A stretch of 9,444 nt of DNA from CAWIVJ01 sp963839525 (GCA_963839525.1 CAWIVJ010000024.1:1-9444), one strand, 5' to 3'. Shown: positions 1-6,732, numbered from the stretch's first letter. Made by a program: numbers and translations. Notes: generated from the letters alone by a model not told the origin.

Positions 1-55
1 TATCCCAAGCCTAACATCCGGAGGCTCTGAAAAACTCAAAGATACTGGATGTATT

Positions 56-77
56 CTTGAGAATTGATCGCCTCAAG
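56..77. repeat. Small hairpin downstream of cytochrome gene
   Basis: CTTGAG and CTCAAG form a 6-bp stem around a 10-base loop, about 50 bases past the cytochrome stop codon. No T-run follows on the gene's strand, so it is a weak terminator candidate at best. The mirror copy is at 9347-9368. Confidence 0.3.
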
Positions 78-127
78 TATCACTATCCTATTCGCGAATT
101 GCCCCAGGCCTGTATTTGAAAGGAGAC

Positions 128-1225
128 TTAGTGACCTCCGCTTTCTGTCGGATATCCTTTGTCTTTCCAGTTGAAAAACCCTTCGTTCAGAACGCCCACC
201 TTGTCAAAGCCGGCTGCCTTTAACGTATCGGCGGCTTTTCCGGACATTTCGTGGGGGCAGGCACAATAGGTAATGATCCATAGGGTTTTGGGCAATTTTT
301 CGATCTCTTTTTTCACATCATAGAAAGGAATCGATACGGCACCCGTAATATGGTCCCTGAAATAGTCGTTTCGGGGGCGAGCGTCGATGATCATAAAGGA
401 TTTTCCGGCGGCATAGGCTTTGTAAACCTCATTTACCGACACATAGCGATTCTTGGAGAGCGAGAAGGCGGCCGGTTCTTTTCCCGGGTTGACCACACGT
501 AAATTCGCTTTTGAGAACACGATATTTTTTTCATCCTCCCCGGCTTCTTTAGGAGCACTTCCGGCTTTCAGGGTCCGGATATAAACGATGACGTCGCTTA
601 TATCCTGATTCTTAAGCCGACTCTTAAAAGACGGCATGGGGGTTCCGGGACGACCGTATAAAACGGCGTATTGAATAAATCCATCACTTGCGGTCTCTTG
701 AAATACCGCATTGTCAAGTGCGACAGCCGTGCCTTTGCTTCCTTTTCTTCCGTGGCAGGAGGCGCAGTATTCCTGATAAATTCCGGTGCCGTTTTTCGCA
801 TTCCCGGATACCTTGATACCACCCAGATCCACCGACTTTTCTGTCTGCCATTTCCGAATATAGGAAACAATCTCCTCCGTTTCTTTGTTTGTAAGAATGC
901 CACCATAGGCGGTTCCCCAGGCGGACATGGACGTCCCGGGTCGCCCCTGGATAATGGCCTGGGTGATATAGCCATTATCGGCGCTTTTAAGAAAATTCGG
1001 ATTACCAAGGGCCGGCGCCTGATCAGCGAGGTAGCCTTGGCCCTTTTGGCCGTGGCAAAATGAACAATAGGTATTATATAACAGGGCACCTTTGTCGGGT
1101 GATGTCCGTGTCCCGGTTTTTTGAGATGTGTTTTTCGATGCTGCAGATATAAGTGGCGCCATGCCCAGAATTATTGCCGCAATCACTAATTCCATCATGA
1201 CAGATCGCAAGATGTATTTTCGCAT
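128..1225 (-). CDS. Diheme c-type cytochrome-rhodanese fusion (left copy)
   Basis: Predicted 365-residue exported redox protein. The start at 1225 is preferred because GGGAGG (1234-1239, minus strand) sits 8 bases upstream and the protein then opens with a signal peptide (basic MRKYILR, a hydrophobic core, and a likely cleavage after an Ala near residue 28-29). The frame is open 30 codons further upstream to 1315, but that extension has no ribosome site and buries the signal. Two cytochrome c domains follow: CSFCH (Cys54, Cys57, His58; likely Met100 ligand) and CASCH (Cys154, Cys157, His158; likely Met197). A rhodanese domain spans about 263-361, with DAR at 281-283, an active-site loop starting at Cys321 (CACPHEMS) and a GFFNW motif at the end. 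The fusion suggests electron transfer coupled to a sulfane-sulfur or other thiol group; the substrate is unknown. It lies downstream of the barrel gene on the same strand. Confidence 0.9.
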   Translation of the reverse strand: MRKYILRSVMMELVIAAIILGMAPLISAASKNTSQKTGTRTSPDKGALLYNTYCSFCHGQKGQGYLADQAPALGNPNFLKSADNGYITQAIIQGRPGTSMSAWGTAYGGILTNKETEEIVSYIRKWQTEKSVDLGGIKVSGNAKNGTGIYQEYCASCHGRKGSKGTAVALDNAVFQETASDGFIQYAVLYGRPGTPMPSFKSRLKNQDISDVIVYIRTLKAGSAPKEAGEDEKNIVFSKANLRVVNPGKEPAAFSLSKNRYVSVNEVYKAYAAGKSFMIIDARPRNDYFRDHITGAVSIPFYDVKKEIEKLPKTLWIITYCACPHEMSGKAADTLKAAGFDKVGVLNEGFFNWKDKGYPTESGGH

Positions 1226-1233
1226 GCCCGTTT

Positions 1234-1239
1234 CCTCCC
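1234..1239 (-). promoter_or_regulatory. Shine-Dalgarno site deciding the cytochrome start
   Basis: On the minus strand this reads GGGAGG, 8 bases before the ATG at 1225. It selects the internal Met over the upstream ATG at 1315, which has no such site. The mirror copy is 8185-8190. Confidence 0.8.
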
Positions 1240-1402
1240 GGATTCTTCTTTGATGTTCTGATGATGGGGTACAGTCGGGGTACTTGCCCCTGCAAGGTGA
1301 ATTATGTTTACTCATTTGAATTCTATATTAACAAAAATAATGACATCAGGATAGCAATCAAGTTCTTTTCAGGAAGAGAGGAACAGCATTTTTCTGTCAA
1401 AT

Positions 1403-1422
1403 AAAAAAGGTGTCCCCTCTTT
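1403..1422 (-). terminator. Possible weak terminator after barrel gene (left copy)
   Basis: On the minus strand, just past the barrel gene stop, an A-rich stem ending in AGG pairs imperfectly with CCTTTTTT around a ~5-base loop and ends in a T-run. The stem is short and AT-rich, so termination would be partial, letting transcription reach the cytochrome gene. The right-arm copy (8001-8021) has one more A in the stem, the one visible homopolymer difference of the outer arms. Confidence 0.35.
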
Positions 1423-1430
1423 CATAAGCC

Positions 1431-2219
1431 TCAAAACGCGCGATACAAGCCGATATAATAGGAGAACCTGTTGACTGAGCTATTTGTCAACCCACGACCG
1501 GCTGACAACAAAAGCTGGAAATTACCAGCCAACGGAACGCTGCCTCCGATATTGAAGCCGCTGCTGTCTTTTCCATCTACCGTGTCGGCGGTCTGGTGGA
1601 AGATCTCCCCTCCCAGGTAAAAGGTGTCAGAAAAAGAGTATTGCAATAAGATGCCTGAGAACCAATAGTTCTTGTTTCCTGAACCGGGATTGATCCAATA
1701 GCCTCCGCCGCCATAAGTTGTCCATTTACCGAAGTCTTTCTGCATCCAGAGCGGGAGGAAATACTGAGCCTGCCCATTGCCCAGAGCTTTGTCCTGGTCC
1801 CCTGTGGGAATTTCCACGAGCGGGAATATTCCAATCGCCGGTAGGAAATCGGTTTGATGGACAAGACGGCATTTTATCCCGATTTCCGTGTCGCCGTAAC
1901 CGAAATGGGAATCTTCACCTCGAGGCGCATCGTAGGCCATGGGGGTGATGAGATGAAACTGCGTATCAGGCAGGATGCCGTAGTTAAATTCCACTGCCGG
2001 TCCCAACCCGCTCGTTCCCCCTTCATCGTGGGTGCCGGTCGAAAAAAGGTAGATTTCACCGTGGTAGTGGTCGACCGGAATGGGATCATCGGTGAGAAAA
2101 GGCGGCCCTGCAAGAGCACTTGCCGTCGGAATAAGCCACAGGATTGCTACTAAGACGACTTTTCTCAAAATGTCCTCCATCACTTCAGGATAACGCTCTC
2201 GCTCTATCTCACGAATCAT
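1431..2219 (-). CDS. Outer-membrane beta-barrel protein, MetA-phenol-degradation/transporter type (left copy)
   Basis: Predicted 262-residue outer-membrane protein. The N-terminus has a basic stretch, a hydrophobic segment at about 20-31 and an Ala-Leu-Ala site at 35-37, giving a mature start near Gly38. The rest consists of short alternating beta strands rich in Gly, Tyr and Trp (for example GYGDTEIGIKCR, YGGGGYWINPG), ending in an aromatic residue (FSYYIGLYRAF) as outer-membrane barrels do for Bam-dependent insertion. The layout resembles the putative MetA-pathway-of-phenol-degradation/transporter family, whose substrates are mostly unproven. Met1 lacks a good ribosome site; Met14 (codon at 2180) is an alternative start that keeps the signal peptide. 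It precedes the cytochrome gene on the same strand with a ~205-base gap, suggesting a shared envelope process. Confidence 0.8.
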   Translation of the reverse strand: MIREIERERYPEVMEDILRKVVLVAILWLIPTASALAGPPFLTDDPIPVDHYHGEIYLFSTGTHDEGGTSGLGPAVEFNYGILPDTQFHLITPMAYDAPRGEDSHFGYGDTEIGIKCRLVHQTDFLPAIGIFPLVEIPTGDQDKALGNGQAQYFLPLWMQKDFGKWTTYGGGGYWINPGSGNKNYWFSGILLQYSFSDTFYLGGEIFHQTADTVDGKDSSGFNIGGSVPLAGNFQLLLSAGRGLTNSSVNRFSYYIGLYRAF

Positions 2220-2296
2220 TACATGGTGTAGAAAACCAGGAGCATCCTGTTGTGTTCTTCTTGGAATATTATAAGATTAATATAAATTGGATATAA

Positions 2297-2307
2297 TGTA
2301 AATTACA
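2297..2307. promoter_or_regulatory. Perfect 11-base palindrome upstream of barrel gene (left copy)
   Basis: TGTAA and TTACA around one central base form a perfect dyad, ~80 bases upstream of the barrel gene start, in a very AT-rich region that contains a TATAAT hexamer on the minus strand (2268-2273). It could be an operator or part of the promoter. It is conserved in the mirror copy at 7116-7126. Confidence 0.35.
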
Positions 2308-2390
2308 ATAATAGAAAGTGCCCAGGTTCCCAGCCAGATGTTTTTTGGCACTCCGGAATGAAACCAAGTCAGGCAGTTAACCGAGTGGGT

Positions 2391-2693
2391 TTAGGGGTCC
2401 GGAGCAAAACGTCCCCATCCCTTCTTACGACAGAGCCGGACAAATCCGCCGTCACAGCACCGCGCATCAGTGATAAGACCTTGCTTTTCTTGGGGAAGAA
2501 GTATAGAGAAAGTGCCCTTGTGAGCCAAGAAAAAAGGCGGCACAATATATGGTGGTCTCATGTTTCTTGTGGGTTCTTTCTGCAACAGTCGGCTGCTTTC
2601 GGTGATGGCATCTCGCGTATCCATCCATTCCAGATACAGCGTGCCGTTTGGCAAAATAACAAGGTTCAATTCCCGGGTCGTCTTTTGTTCCAT
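2391..2693 (-). CDS. Doubtful 100-codon ORF, possible gene remnant (left copy)
   Basis: An open frame whose first ~40 residues look protein-like (LNLVILPNGTLYLEWMD, then SSRLLQKE), while the rest is low in recognisable pattern. The first part faintly recalls the N-terminal region of some SNF2-type helicases, but this is recollection without a search. The right-arm copy keeps an open frame only through a +2 and a compensating -2 change, which scrambles ~20 residues, so neither copy shows clear coding constraint. Most likely it is a decayed fragment, or not a gene. It occupies most of the gap between the barrel gene and the hairpin cluster upstream of VapBC. Confidence 0.25.
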   Translation of the reverse strand: MEQKTTRELNLVILPNGTLYLEWMDTRDAITESSRLLQKEPTRNMRPPYIVPPFFLAHKGTFSILLPQEKQGLITDARCCDGGFVRLCRKKGWGRFAPDP

Positions 2694-2770
2694 GGGAAAC
2701 GCTCATATCTTGATCCGGTAAGGCCGGAATGATCCTAAGGTTATTACACGGGTGAATAGGGCTGAATTCT

Positions 2771-2793
2771 CTGTGAATGTACCATTTTCACAG
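2771..2793. repeat. Conserved 7-bp stem-loop (left copy)
   Basis: CTGTGAA and TTCACAG form a perfect 7-bp stem with a 9-base loop. The half-sites resemble CRP half-sites, but the spacing is 11 rather than 6 between TGTGA and TCACA, so a CRP site is not supported. Both stem halves are unchanged in the otherwise indel-rich right arm (6629-6651). Confidence 0.5.
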
Positions 2794-2814
2794 ATCAGGT
2801 CAATTCCAATGAAC

Positions 2815-2926
2815 CCTCCCCGCAGCTTGCCGCGGGATATCAGGTCGGATCTGCTCGGCAGATCCGATAAGAAGGATTCCTGCTAAGCCTTGATATCATC
2901 CGTGCTGCTTGCAGCAGGGAATTCTA
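2815..2926. repeat. REP-like palindrome cluster upstream of vapB (left copy)
   Basis: This block nests several dyads: CCCGC/GCGGG around an 8-base loop; TCGGATCTGC/GCAGATCCGA, a perfect 10-bp stem with a 3-base loop at 2845-2867; GATATCA and its complement TGATATC enclosing it; and CTGCT/AGCAG around TGC near 2910-2925. The first and last motifs are related (CCGCAGCTTGC versus GCTGCAAGCAGC in reverse), so the block looks like a pair of inverted REP-type units. It has no coding signal. It may act as an mRNA processing, attenuation or small mobile element; only the structure is seen directly. Confidence 0.6.
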
Positions 2927-2948
2927 ATTCAAAATGGTGGGTCATCTC

Positions 2949-2978
2949 TTGACAATCTCTGCATTTAAGTATTACAAT
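2949..2978 (+). promoter_or_regulatory. Sigma70-type promoter of vapBC (left copy)
   Basis: TTGACA (2949-2954) and TACAAT (2973-2978) are separated by 18 bases, giving a start of transcription near 2985 and a ~27-base leader before the vapB ATG. VapBC operons are usually repressed by their own VapB-VapC complex at this promoter; no obvious operator dyad is seen exactly over it. The same hexamers persist in the right arm at 6446-6475 (minus). Confidence 0.7.
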
Positions 2979-3011
2979 ATTTGAAAATCAATAAAGATGG
3001 AGGCAAATTCT

Positions 3012-3257
3012 ATGCGAACTACCATTGAGATCTCAGCCGAGCATCGAGGAGCCCTGCTGTCTCTCGCAGCTAAAAAAGGACTGAGAGGGTATTCAACAAT
3101 CATTGAAGAAGCTCTGGACCTCTACATCGAACATCAGGGAAGGGCGTCTGGGATAAAAAGCAATGTCTTAAGAATGAAAGGGAGCTGGAAGAAAGAGGAA
3201 ACCGAAAAAACCAAATCCAGCATTGCAGAGTTGAGGGAAAATTGGAAACAATTGTAA
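3012..3257 (+). CDS. vapB: VapB-type ribbon-helix-helix antitoxin
   Basis: Predicted 81-residue DNA-binding antitoxin. The start at 3012 is preferred over the in-frame ATG at 2997 because GGAGG (2999-3003) lies 8 bases before it, and because the strand-forming MRTTIEIS then sits at the N-terminus as in ribbon-helix-helix proteins. Residues ~1-42 fit the beta-strand, helix (HRGALLSLAAKKG) and second helix (STIIEEALDLYIE). The charged C-terminal part (KGSWKKEETEKTKSSIAELR) is the likely toxin-binding tail. The stop overlaps the toxin start by 16 bases, the usual translational coupling of such pairs. It should neutralise the downstream PIN toxin and autoregulate the operon. The right-arm copy is frameshifted. 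Confidence 0.85.
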   Translation: MRTTIEISAEHRGALLSLAAKKGLRGYSTIIEEALDLYIEHQGRASGIKSNVLRMKGSWKKEETEKTKSSIAELRENWKQL

Positions 3258-3643
3258 TTTTGGACACAGACGTAATCATTGACTTCTTTTCCGGTATAGA
3301 ACCCATTGCTTCCACAGCAGCAAACCTCATAAAACAGGACAGGCTGGCTTTAACTTCCGTGTCTGTTTTTGAGCTTTACGCAGGCATAACCGGCAAGAAG
3401 AGGCTCAAACAGATTGACGATCTGATTTCGGCAATCCCTGTTCTCCCACTGAAGAAAGAAGATGCCAAGATAGCTTCCCAGGTTTACACCGATCTAGAAA
3501 AGGGCGGAAAACTAATAGGGAACCAGGACATCCTTATAGCCGGCATCTGTATAAATCATGATACACCTTTGCTTACGCGGAATATTAAGCTTTTCTCAAT
3601 AATTCCACGCCTTAAAATCTATGAAGTCGGCATACACGCTTGA
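3242..3643 (+). CDS. vapC: VapC-type PIN-domain ribonuclease toxin
   Basis: Predicted 133-residue PIN-domain RNase, typical in length for VapC. Translation most likely begins at a TTG (3242), with GAGGG just upstream inside vapB. Visible acidic residues are Asp8 in LDTDVIIDF, Glu44 in FELYAG and Asp96 in NQDILIAG, followed by LLTRN with Asn114, matching the metal-binding quartet of the family. VapC toxins cut tRNA or rRNA and stop translation when the antitoxin is degraded; the target here cannot be read from sequence. It is followed by the upstream flank of the ISL3 remnant, so there is no further operon gene. This is the only intact toxin copy; the mirror copy at 5781-6182 has lost the catalytic N-terminal segment. 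Confidence 0.87.
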   Translation: METIVILDTDVIIDFFSGIEPIASTAANLIKQDRLALTSVSVFELYAGITGKKRLKQIDDLISAIPVLPLKKEDAKIASQVYTDLEKGGKLIGNQDILIAGICINHDTPLLTRNIKLFSIIPRLKIYEVGIHA

Positions 3644-3840
3644 TTCTTTGAGACTCATCTTTTCCCGTCAATCTTGTCTCGTAAGACACCTGAGCACTTG
3701 AAGATCACAACTTTTCTGGATTCCACGGTCATGTCATTCCCCGTTTGGGGATTTCTACCCCTGCGAGCCCCCCGGAATTGGCTCTTGGTCATGTTATGTG
3801 CAACGGGAAGAGAATTCGGCTATCGTGAACGAAAAACACG
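3644..3840. other. Non-coding flank between vapC and ISL3 remnant (left copy)
   Basis: No convincing gene. It contains GGGGATTTCTACCCC, a short 4-bp GC stem, and a GC-rich patch around 3758-3770 whose C-run length differs from the mirror copy. One end of the ISL3 element should lie in this stretch, probably after about 3750, but the terminal repeat cannot be fixed because the other IS end is not in the window. Confidence 0.5.
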
Positions 3841-4768
3841 ATGGTCACTCTTCCTTATCTGAACGTGCCGAACTGCCAAGTAGATAGTGTCGAGAGACGC
3901 GAGACGACTTTGTGGGTAACGGTCCATTCCACGACGACTGCCGGTCGCTGTCCAACCTGCGGAGTTGTTTCGTCAAGTATTCATAGTACCTATGAGCGAC
4001 GCTTGAGGGATCTGCCAGTCAGCGAATGGGCAGTGACTTTGTGCCTAAAAATCAAGCGCTTTCGCTGCCGAAATCCGGATTGTCCCAAGAATTACATTTG
4101 TGGAAACCATTTCTGAGCTGTTTCTGCCGCGTGCTCAGCGGTCGCAGCGTTTGACCGCCAGCCTTTGGCATATTGGACAAGGTCGCCGGTGGACAAAACG
4201 GCGCGCGCCTTGCGCGACGCCTGCACATGCCGGTCAGCCGCTGTACGCTCCATCCGCATTCTGCGTTCGGCACCTGCTTCCAGAACGCGCCTCACCACAC
4301 GTGATTGGTGTCGACGACTGGGCGAAACGCAAAGGACAAACCTATGGCACAGTGGTCGTCGATCTAGAAACCCATCGTGTGCTTGATTTTCTGCCCGATC
4401 GCGATGCTAAAAATAGCCAGTTGGTTGAGGGCACATCCGAACATTCAGGTTGTCGCTCGTGACCGCTCGCTTCAGTACGCTCAGGGCATCACGCAAGGCG
4501 CACCCCAAGCCCTCCAAGTCGCAGATCGCTGGCATTTACTCAAGAACCTCACCGAAATGCTGGAACGCGCTTTACGAGAACTCTTGCCCAAGTTGAAAAA
4601 ACGGATGTGGATATCCGCTTACAACGCGGCTCCTCGCGAGAAATTTCCGCGCTCGACGCATGACCAAGAAAAGCAGGTCGATGTTCGTGCTCAACGGCTG
4701 CATCATTACACCCTAATCCAATTAATCTACGACAAAAAGGTTACTCCGGAGGGGTCGGCCATCGCCCG
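3841..4768 (+). pseudogene. ISL3-family transposase, frameshifted and cut by the fold-back (left copy)
   Basis: Fragments in three frames join into an ISL3-type transposase. The first (3841-4116) has the N-terminal zinc ribbon: Cys37 and Cys40 (CPTC), Cys76 and Cys81 (CRNPDC). The frame then shifts near 4092-4100 (to VETISELF), near 4183 (an extra G in HIGQ/VAGG, relative to the right arm), returns before GVDDWAKRKGQTYGT (4307 on, first catalytic Asp region), and shifts again near 4411 to read WLRAHPNIQVVARDRS and VADRWHLLKN (about 4425-4541). The last homologous residues are at 4768, where the strand turns into antisense. The C-terminal third, including the catalytic Glu, is missing. No active transposase can be made. 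Further reading to 4871 is antisense translation. Confidence 0.85.
4675..4768. other. Unpaired centre of the palindrome
   Basis: These 94 bases are the only internal part with no inverted partner. Read on the plus strand they continue the ISL3 transposase frame of the left arm, ending in residues like SAIARL, which fits the helix-turn-helix-like stretch of the family. Right after them (4769) the plus strand becomes the antisense of 4674 and upstream. The centre is thus ordinary transposase sequence, not a separate loop element, so the turn happened within the transposase gene. Confidence 0.9.
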
Positions 4769-5586
4769 GCTTTTCCTGGTCATGCGTCGAGCGCGGAAAT
4801 TTCTCGCGAGGAGCAGCGGTGTAACCGGATATCCGCATCCGTTTTTTCAACTTCAGCAGGAGTTATCGTAGAGCGCGTCCAGCATTTCGCTGAGGTTCTC
4901 AGTAAATGCCAGCGATCTGCCACTTGGATGGCTTGGGTGCGCCTTGCGTGACGCCCTGAGCGTACTGAAGCGAGCGGTCACGAGCGCGACCGAATAGTCG
5001 GATACCCTTCAACCATTTGGCGAGTCTCAGTCGCGATCTGGGAGTAAATCAAGTACACGATGGGTTTTCTAGGTCGAAGACCAGTGTGCCATAGGTTTGT
5101 CCTTTGCGTTTCGCCAGTCGGTGCACCAATCACCGTGATAAGGCGCGACTGGAAGCGGTGCCGAACGCGATGCACAAGAGCGTGCAGCGGCTCACCCGCA
5201 TTTGCAGGCGTCGCGCAAGTCTCGCGCCGTTTTGTCCACCAGCGACTTGTCCAATGTGCCAAAGGCCGGCGGTCAAACGCCGCGATCGCTGAGCACGCGG
5301 CAGAAACAGCTCAGAAATGGTTTCCACAAATGTAACGCTTAGGACAATTCGGATTCCGGCAGCGAAAGCGCTTGATTTTCAGGCGCAGCGTCACTGCCCA
5401 TTCGCTGACAGGTCAATCCCTCAAGCGTCGCTCATAAGTACTATGAACGCTTGACGAAACAACTCCGCAGGTTGGACAGCGACCGGCGCTCGTCGTGGAA
5501 TGGACCGTTATCCACAAAGTCGTCTCGCGTTTTTCGACACTATCCACTTCGCGGTTCGGCACGTTCAGATAAGGAAGAGTGACCAT
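4769..5586 (-). pseudogene. ISL3-family transposase, frameshifted (right copy)
   Basis: Mirror copy beginning at the ATG complementary to 5584-5586. Its zinc-ribbon part reads well (CPTCGVVSS) up to RRLRD, where a TGA stop replaces the Leu of the left copy's RDLPVSE (near 5413). It shares the frameshift by TTTGTGGAAACC (near 5327), but is in frame through HIGQVAGGQNGARLARRL, where the left copy is broken. The GVDDWA motif is lost (VIGAPTG). Around 4985-5035 it reads, with indel correction, LAKWLKGYPTI where the left copy reads LASWLRAHPNI, a plausible homologous variant and not simple noise. It ends at the fold-back. Non-functional. Confidence 0.82.
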
Positions 5587-5780
5587 CGTGTTTTTTCGTT
5601 CACGATAGCCAAATGTCTTCCCGTTGCACATAACATGACCAGAAGCCATTCCGGGGGGGTCGCGGGGTAGAAATCCCCAAACGGGGGGCACGTGACCGTG
5701 GAATCCAGAAAAGTTGTGATCTTCAAGTGCTCAGGTGTCTTCCGAGACAAGATTGACGGGAAAAGATGAGTCTCAAAGAA
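5587..5780. other. Non-coding flank between ISL3 remnant and vapC remnant (right copy)
   Basis: Mirror of 3644-3840. It differs by several small changes concentrated in G/C runs (around 5650-5690), and an extra base in the T-run near 5590. I see no gene in it. Confidence 0.5.
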
Positions 5781-6182
5781 TCAAGCGTGTATGCCGACTT
5801 CATAGATTTTAAGGCGTGGAATTATTGAGAAAACTTAATATTCCGCGTAAGCAAAGGTGTATCATGATTTATAAGAATGCCGGCTATAAGGATGTCCTGG
5901 TTCCTATTAGTTTTCCGCCCTTTTCTAGATCGGTGTAAACCTGGGAAACCAGTTGGCATCTTCTTTCTTCAGTGGGAGAACAGGGATTGCCCAAATCAGA
6001 TCGTACAATCTGTTTTGACCTCTCTTCTTGCCGGTTATGCCTGCGTAAAGCTCAAAAACAGACACGGAAGTTAAAGCCAGCCTGTCCTGTTTATGAGGTT
6101 TGTGCTGTGGAAGCAATGAGTTCTGTGCCCGAGAAGGAGCACAATAATTACATGATATATGCCAAATTCCAATTCTTTCCAA
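5781..6182 (-). pseudogene. vapC: Broken vapC (right copy)
   Basis: Mirror of 3242-3643. The middle (ALTSVSVFELYAG, with the Glu motif) and the end are recognisable, but several single-base indels break the frame. The N-terminal segment that should carry the first metal-binding Asp (LDTDVIIDF) is replaced by unrelated codons in a ~30-base mismatch cluster (about 6138-6170) that includes a stop when read in the original frame. The NQDILIAG motif is also shifted out of frame. It cannot encode a PIN nuclease. Confidence 0.85.
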
Positions 6183-6410
6183 TTTTCCCTCAACTTGCAA
6201 TGCTGGATTTGGTTCTTTGGTTTCCTCTTTCTTCCAGCTCCCTTTCATTCTTAAGACATTGCTTTTATACCAGACACCCTCCCTGATATTCAATGTGAGA
6301 GGTCCAGAGCTTCTTCAATGATTTTTGAATACCCTCTGCATTCCATTTTTAGCTGCGAGAGACAGCAGGGCTCCTCGATGCTCAGATAAGATCTCAATGG
6401 TAGTTCGCAT
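6167..6410 (-). pseudogene. vapB: Broken vapB (right copy)
   Basis: Mirror of 3012-3257. It starts like the intact antitoxin (MRTTIEI, SEHRGALLSLAAKNG), then an extra base turns the frame into MQRVFKNH and a stop after about 31 codons. A second extra base follows in the helix region. The sequence just before the ATG has changed to a GGGAAGGGG run, so the original GGAGG spacing is altered. The operon stop/start overlap with vapC is also lost. No functional antitoxin is expected, consistent with loss of the linked toxin. Confidence 0.85.
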
Positions 6411-6445
6411 GGTTTTCCCCTTCCCATCTTTATTGATTTTCAAAT

Positions 6446-6475
6446 ATTGTAATACTTAAATGCAGAGATTGTCAA
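6446..6475 (-). promoter_or_regulatory. Sigma70-type promoter (right copy)
   Basis: TTGACA (complement of 6470-6475) and TACAAT (complement of 6446-6451) with an 18-base spacer, unchanged from the left copy. It would now drive only the broken vapBC copy and antisense-of-left transposase remnants. Confidence 0.6.
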
Positions 6476-6499
6476 GAAATGAGTTCACCATTTTGAATT

Positions 6500-6610
6500 A
6501 GAATTCCCTGCTGCAAGCAGCACGGATGATATCAAGGCTTAGCAGGAATCCTTCTTATCGGATCTGCCGAGCAGATCAACCTGATATCCCGCGGCAAGCT
6601 GCGGGAGGGT
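6500..6610. repeat. REP-like palindrome cluster, partly eroded (right copy)
   Basis: Mirror of 2815-2926. The main stem is TCGGATCTGC at 6558-6567, but its partner is GCAGATC followed by AACC instead of CGACC, so the stem drops from 10 to about 7 bp. The CTGCT/AGCAG hairpin and the CCCGC/GCGGG hairpin are kept. Confidence 0.55.
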
Positions 6611-6628
6611 TGTTGGAATTAGACTGAT

Positions 6629-6651
6629 CTGTGAAAATGGTACATTCACAG
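6629..6651. repeat. Conserved 7-bp stem-loop (right copy)
   Basis: CTGTGAA and TTCACAG, identical stem and loop to 2771-2793 in reverse complement, despite indels on both sides. Confidence 0.5.
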
Positions 6652-6732
6652 AGAATTCAGCCCTATTCACCCGTGTAATAACCTACGAGTACCATTCAGG
6701 CCTTACCGGATCGAGGGTGCGGGCAGCTTCCC

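Larger units (their letters stand above)
1..4674. repeat. Left arm of giant inverted repeat
   Basis: This arm matches the reverse complement of 4769-9423. Pairing is direct: base 1 pairs with 9423, the cytochrome stop at 128 pairs with 9296, the barrel gene 1431-2219 pairs with 7992-7204, and the sequence ending at 4674 pairs with the one starting at 4769. The sum of paired coordinates is 9424 at the outside, 9423 over the barrel gene, 9427 at the transposase start and 9443 at the centre, so the right arm is a net ~19 bases shorter. The arm holds two complete outer genes, an intact VapBC pair and the 5' part of an ISL3 transposase. It starts at the window edge, so its true outer boundary is unseen. 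Confidence 0.97.

Noticed and set aside
671..1063. Frames antisense to the cytochrome gene (and mirror frames at 8361-8753)
   Set aside because: Shadows of the real coding strand; no start signals and no independent protein pattern.
1226..1315. Longer cytochrome start at 1315 (and 8109 in the mirror copy)
   Set aside because: No ribosome site at that ATG, and it would place 30 polar residues before a clear signal peptide; GGGAGG precedes the internal ATG instead.
2771..2793. CRP or FNR binding site
   Set aside because: The half-sites have 11 bases between TGTGA and TCACA instead of 6, and do not match TTGAT-N4-ATCAA.
2997..3011. Antitoxin start at 2997
   Set aside because: The GGAGG at 2999-3003 overlaps this start and fits the ATG at 3012.
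3674..3862. 62-codon frame between vapC and the transposase
   Set aside because: No recognisable protein pattern, runs through the IS flank into the transposase start in another frame, and is not kept without changes in the mirror copy.
4675..4768. Hairpin telomere or resolution site of a linear replicon
   Set aside because: The centre is plain transposase coding sequence continuing the left-arm frame, with no AT-rich telomere palindrome at the turn.
4377..4871. Single 164-codon frame read as a complete protein
   Set aside because: Residues up to about 4768 are the middle of an ISL3 transposase; the tail after that is antisense of the same gene created by the fold-back.
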